A DNA stretch of 10,291 nt. It comes from Bacteroidaceae bacterium (GTDB taxonomy: Bacteria; Bacteroidota; Bacteroidia; Bacteroidales; Bacteroidaceae). The notes under the pieces are model-generated. The model was not told the DNA's origin, searched no databases, and worked only from the letters and a program-made list of their open reading frames with translations. This document shows positions 1 to 6,151 of the stretch, one piece after another (within the stretch, counting starts at the first letter, position 1; the number at the start of each line of letters is the position of its first letter). The stretch covers positions 1 through 10,291 of the forward strand of contig JAFZUB010000051.1 of NCBI GenBank assembly GCA_017618515.1. The letters are read 5' to 3'. The translations under genes were made by a program, and so were the position numbers.

Positions 1-2
1 AC

Positions 3-884
3 GCCGTGAGCATAGCAGAGGAGGTGTCGGGCATGCCTGGCCTCGCTGCCAAGATAGAGGACGGAGGCTACGGCTTCGACTATCGCATGGCGATGAACAT
101 CCCCGACTTCTGGATCAAGACCATAAAGGAACTTAAGGACGAGGACTGGAAGCCATCCTCCATATTGTGGGAGGTGACCAACCGCCGCAGCGACGAGCAT
201 ACCGTATCGTACCTCGAGAGCCACGACCAGGCACTGGTGGGCGACAAGACCGTCATATTCCGATTGATAGACGCCGATATGTATTGGCACTTCAAGAAAG
301 GCGATGAGAATGACGTGGCCAACCGCGGCATAGCGCTCCACAAGATGCTGCGCCTCATCACCAGCTCTACAATCAATGGCGCCTACCTTAACTTTATGGG
401 CAATGAGTTTGGCCACCCAGAGTGGATAGACTTCCCGCGTGAGGGCAACGGATGGAGCCACAAATATGCTCGCCGCCAGTGGAACCTCGTCGACAATCCT
501 GATTTGCTCTACCATTACCTCGGTGACTTCGACCGCGACATGCTCGCCACTCTACGAGCCAACACCCATCTTCTGCAGACCAAGGTGCGCGAGGTATGGC
601 ACAACGATGGCGACCAGGTGCTGGCTTACAGCCGCGGCAAATGGGTATTCGTGTTTAACTTCAACCCCACACGTAGCTTTGAGGACTACGGCTTTATGGT
701 ACCCGAGGGCAAGTATAAGGTGGTGCTCAACACCGACGCCAAGCAGTACGGCGGCTTCGGCCTCTGCGATGACAGCGTTGACCATTTCACCAATTACGAC
801 CCACTACTGTCACGCCAGCACAAGGGGTGGCTTAAGCTATATATACCAGCACGATCTGCACAGGTGCTTAAGCTGGAAGAATAA
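3..884 (+). CDS. glgB: 1,4-alpha-glucan (glycogen) branching enzyme, C-terminal part, 5' end outside window
   Basis: Cytoplasmic enzyme of glycogen synthesis that cuts an alpha-1,4 chain and rejoins it as an alpha-1,6 branch. The frame is open to the window edge, so about the last 293 residues of a protein normally near 650-700 are seen; the GTG at 6 is internal. The first visible stretch, IAEEVSGMP, carries the GH13 acid/base glutamate (E5 counting from that GTG). ESHDQALVGDK (residues 71-81) supplies the conserved His and third catalytic Asp (H73, D74). YLNFMGNEFGHPEWIDFPR follows at about 127-145, then an all-beta C-terminal domain ending near IPARSAQVLKLEE. These motifs match the eukaryote-like GH13_8 branching enzymes common in Bacteroidetes rather than E. 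coli-type GlgB. The nucleophile Asp lies upstream of the window. The next gene starts 29 bp downstream. Confidence 0.95.
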   Translation, partial: AVSIAEEVSGMPGLAAKIEDGGYGFDYRMAMNIPDFWIKTIKELKDEDWKPSSILWEVTNRRSDEHTVSYLESHDQALVGDKTVIFRLIDADMYWHFKKGDENDVANRGIALHKMLRLITSSTINGAYLNFMGNEFGHPEWIDFPREGNGWSHKYARRQWNLVDNPDLLYHYLGDFDRDMLATLRANTHLLQTKVREVWHNDGDQVLAYSRGKWVFVFNFNPTRSFEDYGFMVPEGKYKVVLNTDAKQYGGFGLCDDSVDHFTNYDPLLSRQHKGWLKLYIPARSAQVLKLEE

Positions 885-900
885 TCGTAAGACAAGAGTT

Positions 901-906
901 GGAGAG
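901..906 (+). promoter_or_regulatory. Possible ribosome binding site deciding the start of the DUF6057-like gene
   Basis: GGAGAG lies 7 bases before the ATG at 914. It favours that ATG over the in-frame TTG at 899, which would lie upstream of this site and overlap it. Purine-rich sites of this kind are scarce elsewhere in the window, as is usual for Bacteroidetes. Confidence 0.5.
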
Positions 907-913
907 TCAAGCA

Positions 914-1834
914 ATGTTGAGTGAAAAACTGATAAGGATTCTGGGCTGGGTATTCTTTATCCTGCTGCTTATCGGTTATTGCTTGTTTCAGCGACCAATG
1001 CTGCTCAACACCTACGCCGACTACGGCGTGAGCGACCTCACCATTGTATGCCTTGCGGTGGTGCTATGCCTGCTGCCCTACTCTCTCGCCCATCGGCTGA
1101 AACTCGACACAGCGTGGTATTCGCTCGCCTTCTGGCCAAGCATGGCGATAGTCGCCATTATTTGTAATGAACACATAGGCTGGCGCACCATAGCCCTGAC
1201 CGCTGCCATGCTCGCCGTGTGGCTATACTTGGTCATCAAGCGGCCAAGACTGCAATTTAAGCCCCTCAATCTCAATATCTGGTCGCTCATAGTGGCAGCG
1301 ATACTATGCTACACCATCGGCAACACGAATCTGCTCACCCATTATCGCCACCAGATGCAGCGCCACCTCATGGCTGGCAACTACGACAAAGTACTGCAGG
1401 TTGGTAGTCGCGCTTTGAAAGTCGATTCGGCCATCTTCAATCTGAGGGCAATAGCCATGGACAACACCAACCAGCTGGCTGACAAGCTGTTTCACTACCC
1501 TGTTCCGGATAAACATCAAATATCAAATATCAACAGTCACGATGTTATGCTGTGCAATCTGCTGCTGCAGAAGAAGCTGAACGAGTTTGCCCGAATGCTG
1601 CCCCACTTCTATGACACTGACAATCAGTCGCTGCCGCAGCACTACAAGGAAGCCCTCATCATATACAAGTCGAGTACAGCCAACCCACAGATTACCTACA
1701 GCAACACTATCATAGAGGCTAATTACGCTGATTTCCTCGCAGACAAAAAGCGCCACTCCTCTCCTGCCGAGAGCAAGCGCAAATGCCATGACCTCTATGG
1801 CAACACATATTTCTGGTACTACCACTTTCAGTAA
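914..1834 (+). CDS. Polytopic membrane protein resembling DUF6057
   Basis: A 306-residue protein of unknown function. The ATG at 914 is chosen because of the GGAGAG site just upstream; the TTG at 899 would add five residues. The N-terminal half has about five hydrophobic segments (roughly 8-25, 41-58, 69-85, 91-108, 121-137). A soluble, helical, TPR-like half follows, beginning HLMAGNYDKVLQ and containing LADKLFHYPV, LPQHYKEALIIY and the C-terminal YGNTYFWYYHF. That order, and the YWYY-like end, recall the Bacteroidales DUF6057 family; this assignment is from memory of the family pattern. An in-frame heptamer tract (1515-1535) encodes the polar QISNINS segment in the soluble half. It probably belongs to the same transcript as the methyltransferase 18 bp downstream. 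No catalytic motif is visible. Confidence 0.7.
   Translation: MLSEKLIRILGWVFFILLLIGYCLFQRPMLLNTYADYGVSDLTIVCLAVVLCLLPYSLAHRLKLDTAWYSLAFWPSMAIVAIICNEHIGWRTIALTAAMLAVWLYLVIKRPRLQFKPLNLNIWSLIVAAILCYTIGNTNLLTHYRHQMQRHLMAGNYDKVLQVGSRALKVDSAIFNLRAIAMDNTNQLADKLFHYPVPDKHQISNINSHDVMLCNLLLQKKLNEFARMLPHFYDTDNQSLPQHYKEALIIYKSSTANPQITYSNTIIEANYADFLADKKRHSSPAESKRKCHDLYGNTYFWYYHFQ
1515..1535 (+). repeat. Three tandem heptamers inside the DUF6057-like gene
   Basis: ATCAAAT, ATCAAAT, ATCAACA in direct succession. The 21 bp keep the frame and encode part of KHQISNINS. Same general unit type (ATCAA/TCAAT core) as the tracts at 2731, 3594 and 9272. Confidence 0.75.
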
Positions 1835-1841
1835 AAAACAC

Positions 1842-1853
1842 TCCAAATCCAAA
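1842..1853 (+). repeat. Short hexamer duplication at the methyltransferase start codon
   Basis: TCCAAA occurs twice in tandem, and the final A is the first base of the ATG at 1853. It occupies most of the 18-bp gap and there is no Shine-Dalgarno site. Two units are weak evidence on their own; listed because other gene junctions here carry similar tracts. Confidence 0.4.
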
Positions 1854-2632
1854 TGATCAGCAAACAGCAGATAAAGACCATCCATTCCCTGCGTCTAAAG
1901 AAACACCGCGACCAGAGCGGACTTTTTGTGGGCGAAGGACCAAAGGTGGTGGCGGAGCTGCTGCAATCATTTGAGTGCACATATATCGCTGCCCTGCAGT
2001 CGTGGCTTGACGCCAACCATACACTCATCCCCGCCGAAGTGAGGTGCGATACACTCCAACCGGAAGAGCTCGCCAAGGCAAGCATGCTAGAGACACCGCA
2101 ACAAGTCATCGCCATCTTCCGCAAGCAACCCGAAGTACTGCCCACCACCAACGCCCTGCTGTCGGAACTATGCCTGGCACTCGACACAGTGCAAGACCCT
2201 GGCAACCTCGGCACCATACTGAGGCTGGCACGATGGTTTGGCATCAACCATGTGATATGCTCACCAGCCACTGCCGACATCTATTCGCCCAAGGTGGTAC
2301 AAGCAACCATGGGAGCTCTCGGCAAAGTGAACGTAGCTTATACACCACTGCCGCAGTACCTCGCCAGTCTAAACGACGAGATACCCGTGTATGGCACATT
2401 CCTCGATGGTACCAACATCTACGATGCCCCACTCACCAACCACGGCATAATAGTGATGGGTAATGAGGGCAACGGCATCAGCCAGGAAACAGCCTGCCAT
2501 ATCACCCGGCGACTCTACATACCACCATACCCCATAGGCAGCCCTGCCATAGAAAGCCTCAACGTAGGTGTAGCCACAGCCATCACCTGCGCAGAGTTTC
2601 GCCGCAGGATAATGTCAATCCCCAACTCCTAA
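1853..2632 (+). CDS. TrmH/SpoU-family RNA 2'-O-methyltransferase
   Basis: A 259-residue SPOUT enzyme expected to transfer methyl from S-adenosylmethionine to a ribose 2'-OH in rRNA or tRNA; the target nucleotide cannot be read from sequence. The N-terminal substrate-binding domain (about 1-95) starts with ISKQQIKTIHSLRLKKHR and has FVGEGPKVV near 25-33. The catalytic knot domain follows: motif 1 is DPGNLGTILRLA (115-126, with N118 and R124), motif 2 is VMGNEGNGIS (201-210, with E205), motif 3 is PAIESLNVGVATAI (231-244, with S235 and N237). All three are intact and the length is normal, so it should be active. The ATG at 1853 is the natural start; no Shine-Dalgarno site is present. Gaps of 18 bp upstream and 13 bp downstream suggest an operon. 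Confidence 0.93.
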   Translation: MISKQQIKTIHSLRLKKHRDQSGLFVGEGPKVVAELLQSFECTYIAALQSWLDANHTLIPAEVRCDTLQPEELAKASMLETPQQVIAIFRKQPEVLPTTNALLSELCLALDTVQDPGNLGTILRLARWFGINHVICSPATADIYSPKVVQATMGALGKVNVAYTPLPQYLASLNDEIPVYGTFLDGTNIYDAPLTNHGIIVMGNEGNGISQETACHITRRLYIPPYPIGSPAIESLNVGVATAITCAEFRRRIMSIPNS

Positions 2633-2644
2633 CTCCTCACTCCA
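2624..2644 (+). repeat. Heptamer tract spanning a stop codon and the next gene's leader
   Basis: AACTCCT, AACTCCT, CACTCCA in tandem. The first unit holds the last codons of the methyltransferase, its TAA stop spans the first and second units (2630-2632), and the third unit ends two bases before the glycosyltransferase ATG at 2646. The whole 13-bp intergenic gap is therefore essentially repeat. Confidence 0.75.
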
Positions 2645-2645
2645 G

Positions 2646-3815
2646 ATGCCCCTCTACCTCATCATACTGTCCGCATCAATACTGCTACTGATAATATACC
2701 TTATATTATACTGGCGTAGCTATGCTGCCGTCAATCGTCAAGAATCAATCAGCAATGATCAATCGTCGTGGCCCAGCATATCAGTGGTCATCATCACTCA
2801 CGACTCCGACCGCATGCTACAGCACACCATCGACACCGTGGCAGCACAGCAATATCCCGACTTCGAAATAGTGGTCGTCAACAATGCCTCCACCGACGAC
2901 ACCAATGACGTCATCAAGCGAGCCACCAAGCAATACCCCACCCTGCTGCGCAGCACCCATCTGCCTCAAAACCGCAACGGCATACTCCACATGACCATCG
3001 CCACCACCCTAGGTGTGAGGGCGGCACGCAAGGAATGGATAGTGCTGCTGCGCCCCAACTCCACTCCAAAGAGCGACCTCTGGCTGCAGAATATAGCGCA
3101 GGCCATACAGCAGGACTGCGATATGTGTATCGGCTACAACCAATACTACAGCTACGACAATACCCCATGGGAGAAGCATGCACTGCGCTGGCATCAGCGG
3201 CAACAGATATTCAACTACCGCGCCGTTAACCGCGGCAAACGTAAGCCCATAGATGCCGAGAGCTCCAACCTCGCTTTCCGCAAGCAGGACTTCCTTGACA
3301 ACGGAGGCTACGGTCGCTGGCTCAACCTGTCGAATTATCACGAGCCACTCTATGCCACCACCTTCGCCACTCCCGGCAACACAAAGATGCTGATGCAACC
3401 CGATGCTCAGGTGGAGACAGTCATACCGCCCATCCTCCAGCTATGGGAGACCGAGCACCAACAGACCAAGAAGGCATACCGCCGTCTGGCTTCGTCAGTC
3501 AAGATGCGCCGTCGCCGTTACACCATTTACACAATCCTCGCCCTCGTGGCCTTCGCCCTCCTCGCTGCTGGTATGTTCTTGGCGACCACTCAGAGTCCAG
3601 AGTCCATCGGCAATGATCAATCATCACTAATCAATCTGCAATGGTCAATCGGTAATGGTCAATTGTCCATGCCTGCTCTCGCTGCCTGCGCCGCTATACT
3701 GTTCGTCGCCATCACGCTCATCCATCTGATATGCAAGAGTCACTGCTGGCGCAGGGACCGCAAGTTCCTCAACACACCGATAGTCGCTGACCTAGAAGCC
3801 ATATATGGCGAATGA
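2646..3815 (+). CDS. Membrane-anchored GT2-fold glycosyltransferase, acidic motifs degenerate
   Basis: A 389-residue protein with an N-terminal membrane anchor (about 3-22), a GT-A domain (about 44-280) and two C-terminal membrane helices (about 293-313 and 345-363). WPSISVVIITHDSDRMLQHTIDTV and EIVVVNNASTDDTNDVI (74-90) are the nucleotide-binding first half of family 2 transferases. Bacteroidales relatives, as I recall them, have an LLTDADC-type DxD strand and a GDDDLF-type motif; here the matching places read LLRPNST (134-140) and NYHEPLY (230-236), so both metal-binding or acidic motifs look lost. The flanking LGVRAARKEW, SNLAFRKQDF and ATPGNT still align, so this is divergence rather than misframing. 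Two repeat-derived insertions occur (about 29-40 and 318-342). Activity is doubtful; a pseudoenzyme or an altered mechanism are both possible. Confidence 0.85.
   Translation: MPLYLIILSASILLLIIYLILYWRSYAAVNRQESISNDQSSWPSISVVIITHDSDRMLQHTIDTVAAQQYPDFEIVVVNNASTDDTNDVIKRATKQYPTLLRSTHLPQNRNGILHMTIATTLGVRAARKEWIVLLRPNSTPKSDLWLQNIAQAIQQDCDMCIGYNQYYSYDNTPWEKHALRWHQRQQIFNYRAVNRGKRKPIDAESSNLAFRKQDFLDNGGYGRWLNLSNYHEPLYATTFATPGNTKMLMQPDAQVETVIPPILQLWETEHQQTKKAYRRLASSVKMRRRRYTIYTILALVAFALLAAGMFLATTQSPESIGNDQSSLINLQWSIGNGQLSMPALAACAAILFVAITLIHLICKSHCWRRDRKFLNTPIVADLEAIYGE
2731..2765 (+). repeat. Five tandem heptamers in the glycosyltransferase 5' region
   Basis: TCAATCG, TCAAGAA, TCAATCA, GCAATGA, TCAATCG in unbroken register. 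They encode about residues 29-40 (NRQESISNDQS), the linker between the membrane anchor and the catalytic domain. The peptide ESISNDQSS recurs as ESIGNDQSS near the C-terminus because the second tract has the same DNA unit. Confidence 0.9.
3594..3670 (+). repeat. Eleven tandem degenerate heptamers (NNTCAAT) in the glycosyltransferase
   Basis: Unbroken units: AGTCCAG, AGTCCAT, CGGCAAT, GATCAAT, CATCACT, AATCAAT, CTGCAAT, GGTCAAT, CGGTAAT, GGTCAAT, TGTCCAT. Three units equal seven codons, so the peptide also repeats with period seven: ESIGNDQ (319-325), SSLINLQ (326-332), WSIGNGQ (333-339), then LSM. It forms the loop between the two C-terminal membrane helices. Confidence 0.95.
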
Positions 3816-3850
3816 AGCCCCTCTTATCTCCTTATAGCGGGGAGGACTTA
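3816..3850. repeat. CT/GA-rich imperfect palindrome after the glycosyltransferase
   Basis: Just after the TGA stop comes AGCCCCTCT, then CTCC (3828-3831) that can pair with GGAG (3841-3844), or CCCC (3818-3821) with GGGG (3839-3842). No T-run follows, so a Rho-independent terminator is not well supported. It shares AGCCCCTCT with the hairpin at 6937 inside the TPR gene, suggesting a dispersed repeat family. Confidence 0.45.
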
Positions 3851-3866
3851 AATAGTTAAATAATTT

Positions 3867-3904
3867 AATTGTACATAAATTGTCAAATTGTACATTAATT
3901 ATAA
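3867..3904 (+). repeat. 19-bp direct repeat abutting the TamL start
   Basis: Two copies of a 19-bp unit (3867-3885 and 3886-3904) match at 16 of 19 positions; each holds AATTGTACAT followed by an AATT-core octamer. Upstream, 3848-3863 is a related near-duplicate (TTAAATAG, TTAAATAA). Together they make the strongly AT-rich gap before tamL, the longest intergenic stretch here. The candidate TTG start (3880) lies in copy one and the ATA AAA (3901) in copy two. A promoter could sit here, but no clear TAnnTTTG box is visible. Confidence 0.75.
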
Positions 3905-6135
3905 AAATCTTGCTAGTGGCGCTGCTGCTATGCGGATGCTCGGCAGAGAAATTCCTCGGCCCTGACCAGCGACTGCTCACATCCGTCAAGTTGAGCAGCG
4001 ACGAACCCGCCGTGACAGCCAGCGCCTATCAGCAATACTTAAGACAAAAGCCCAACAGCAAATGGTTTAACCTACTCAAGGTGCCCCTTGGTATCTACTG
4101 CCTCTCGTCGCCTGCCGACACAGCGCGCGAGCGCCCCACTCTATGGCAGCGTATCGGCGAAGCACCCGTCATTTATAGCTCGCAGCAGACCGCCAACACA
4201 CAGAATGCCATAGCCCTCGCACTCAAAGACAAAGGCTACCTCAACGCTAGCGTCACCACCACTGTTACCGCGCCACCCAACAGTCACCACACCAAGATAC
4301 ACTACGCCCTCCATCCTGGCCAACCATACACCATCAGCAGCATCACTTACGCCGCTGACGACCGCGCCATCGACAGCCTTATAAATCTCAGCATTGCCGA
4401 TACCTATCTCTATAAAGGCATGCTCTGCGACCTCTCCCTGCTCGACAGAGAGCGCTCACGCATTACCACCATGCTCCGCAATCACGGCTACTACCGTGAG
4501 CATAAAAACAACATACACTACGAGATAGACACCCTCGCCGGTCCCGCCAATGTTGTGCTCCATCTGCACCATAGCAGTCCCGAGGACAACAACACCTACA
4601 CCATCGGCGAAGTGACATACAGTGGTCAAGATCTGCCCTTACGGCGCAAGCTGCTCGACAGTAAGACATATGTGCATCCCGGCCAGCTCTACCGCGAGCA
4701 AGACGTCAACCGCACCTACCTCGCCCTAGCCAACCTGCAGGCCGTCAACCACGTAGCCATACGTATGCAAGAAACAGCCCCCGACACACTCAACTGCGAT
4801 ATCTCCATACTGCCTGAGAAGACCAACAGCCTGGGCGTAGAACTCGAAGGCACCAACACCGCTGGCAATCTCGGAATTGCCGCTACCCTATCCTACACCA
4901 ATCGCAATCTACTGCGCGGCTCAGAGCAATGGAGCACCAAGCTAAAGGGTGCCTACGAAGCCATCACTGGCCTCGAGGGCTACACCAACCAAAACTACGT
5001 GGAGATAGGTCTCGAGACAAGGCTCACCTTCCCACGACTGATCATTCCATTTTGGGGCTCAAAAGTTCGAAAATACGAAAGTTCGACAGTGAATGGTCAG
5101 TCCTCAATTCTAAATCCTACTACCGCCCTATCACTACAGTTCGACACTCAGGAGCGCCCCGAGTTTCACCGCCGCGTGCTCACCGCCCTGTGGGCATATC
5201 AGTGGAGCACCAGCAATGGTCGTATGCGCCATCGCTTCGATATCCCCAGCCTCAACTATGTGTACATGCCGTGGATATCGTCCACCTTCCGCCGCGACTA
5301 CCTCGAGACCGACAACTATCGCTCAGCTCTCATACGCTACGCCTACGAGAACCTGCTGATTCTCAACACCACTTATACTCAGACAACCGACAACCGGCAA
5401 CGTACAACGGTCAATCCGCGGCAGCGACGCATCAATCCCTGGCAGCTGCAGTGGTCGGTGGAGAGCGCAGGCAACCTGCTCTACGGCCTTGCTCGCCCAA
5501 TGGGTTTCCACAAAAAGAACGACGGACAGTACAGCCTCTTCAACGTAGCCTTTGCACAATATCTCAAATTCGACATCGACTACTCCAAGCACTTCCTGCT
5601 CAATGCACGCAACACCCTCGCTATTCACGGCGCCTTCGGTATAGCTCACCCCTACGGCAACAGCACCATCGTGCCTTTTGAGAAGCGATATTTCGGCGGC
5701 GGTGCCAACGGAGTGCGCGGTTGGTCAGTCAGGGAGCTCGGCCCAGGCAACTACACTGGCGAGGATGGTCGTGTGGACTATATCAACCAGACCGGCAACC
5801 TCAAGCTGCTCACCAGCATCGAGCTACGTTCCGACCTCGTTTGGAAGCTGAGCGGTGCTGTCTTTGCCGATGTCGGTAATATCTGGACCACACGCCGCTA
5901 CGACATCACTGGCAAAGGAGGGCAATTCAGATTTAATAAGTTCTGGAAACAACTCGCCGCATCCTACGGTATTGGACTGCGCTTCAATCTCGACTATTTC
6001 ATTCTGCGCTTCGACATGGCGATGAAGGCAGTCAACCCCGCTTACCCCACTAGTAGCAAGGACTACCTCCCCATAATTCATCCTAAGTTCTCCCGCGACT
6101 TCACCTTCCACTTCGCAGTAGGACTTCCATTCTAA
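3880..6135 (+). CDS. tamL: TamL-like Omp85 (BamA/TamA family) outer-membrane lipoprotein
   Basis: A 751-residue Omp85 protein. The signal peptide ends LLVALLLCGCSAEKF, with lipobox LCGC and acylated Cys20, the lipoprotein hallmark of Bacteroidetes TamL as opposed to BamA. POTRA-like domains run about 100-145, 150-235 (from YTISSITY) and 240-310 (from YTIGEVTY). A 16-strand-type barrel starts near 315 (NSLGVELEGTNTAGNLG), contains the family's loop-6 VRGW (612-615) in GGGANGVRGW, and ends with the beta-signal-like FTFHFAVGLPF. The known role of the family is insertion or assembly of outer-membrane and surface components, with TamB; no tamB is in the window. No ATG start exists: an in-frame stop lies at 3853 and the first Met codon is far inside. 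TTG 3880 is annotated; ATA 3901 would give MKILLVALLLCGCS. Two repeat-derived inserts sit in the barrel. It converges with the TPR gene across only 16 bp, without a visible hairpin. Confidence 0.9.
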   Translation: MSNCTLIIKILLVALLLCGCSAEKFLGPDQRLLTSVKLSSDEPAVTASAYQQYLRQKPNSKWFNLLKVPLGIYCLSSPADTARERPTLWQRIGEAPVIYSSQQTANTQNAIALALKDKGYLNASVTTTVTAPPNSHHTKIHYALHPGQPYTISSITYAADDRAIDSLINLSIADTYLYKGMLCDLSLLDRERSRITTMLRNHGYYREHKNNIHYEIDTLAGPANVVLHLHHSSPEDNNTYTIGEVTYSGQDLPLRRKLLDSKTYVHPGQLYREQDVNRTYLALANLQAVNHVAIRMQETAPDTLNCDISILPEKTNSLGVELEGTNTAGNLGIAATLSYTNRNLLRGSEQWSTKLKGAYEAITGLEGYTNQNYVEIGLETRLTFPRLIIPFWGSKVRKYESSTVNGQSSILNPTTALSLQFDTQERPEFHRRVLTALWAYQWSTSNGRMRHRFDIPSLNYVYMPWISSTFRRDYLETDNYRSALIRYAYENLLILNTTYTQTTDNRQRTTVNPRQRRINPWQLQWSVESAGNLLYGLARPMGFHKKNDGQYSLFNVAFAQYLKFDIDYSKHFLLNARNTLAIHGAFGIAHPYGNSTIVPFEKRYFGGGANGVRGWSVRELGPGNYTGEDGRVDYINQTGNLKLLTSIELRSDLVWKLSGAVFADVGNIWTTRRYDITGKGGQFRFNKFWKQLAASYGIGLRFNLDYFILRFDMAMKAVNPAYPTSSKDYLPIIHPKFSRDFTFHFAVGLPF
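5063..5115 (+). repeat. Octamer then heptamer tract inside the TamL barrel
   Basis: Three octamers (AAGTTCGA, AAATACGA, AAGTTCGA; 5063-5086) are followed after one base by four heptamers (AGTGAAT, GGTCAGT, CCTCAAT, TCTAAAT; 5088-5115). They encode about residues 395-412 (KVRKYESSTVNGQSSILN), a polar stretch between barrel strands and most likely a loop. VNGQSS echoes GNDQSS of the neighbouring glycosyltransferase because the DNA unit is the same. Confidence 0.85.
5382..5416 (+). repeat. Five tandem heptamers in a second TamL loop
   Basis: GACAACC, GACAACC, GGCAACG, TACAACG, GTCAATC in unbroken register. They encode roughly residues 501-513 (TTDNRQRTTVNP), polar and charged residues between strand-like segments (LLILNTTYTQ before, INPWQLQWSVE after), consistent with an insertion in a barrel loop or turn. 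Confidence 0.85.
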
Positions 6136-6151
6136 TATATTGCATGTAATT

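Noticed and set aside
899..913. TTG at 899 as start of the DUF6057-like gene
   Set aside because: The ATG at 914 has a GGAGAG site at suitable spacing; the TTG would place that site within the coding region.
439..924. Open frame of 161 codons inside glgB
   Set aside because: Shadow frame of a strongly conserved enzyme; Thr/Ser-rich with no domain.
1828..2280. Open frame of 150 codons opposite the RNA methyltransferase
   Set aside because: It overlaps a gene with all family motifs intact, has biased Ser/Trp-rich content and no recognisable domain.
3594..3670. Could the heptamer tract be a CRISPR array?
   Set aside because: Units are 7 bp with no spacers and there are no cas genes; it is a simple degenerate tandem repeat.
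3816..3850. Rho-independent terminator after the glycosyltransferase
   Set aside because: Stem is short and interrupted and no T-run follows; better described as a degenerate palindromic repeat.
4929..5681. Long open frame (250 codons) on the plus strand inside tamL
   Set aside because: It is out of frame with a clearly recognisable Omp85 barrel, and its translation is rich in H, R, P and S without domain character, as expected for a shadow frame.
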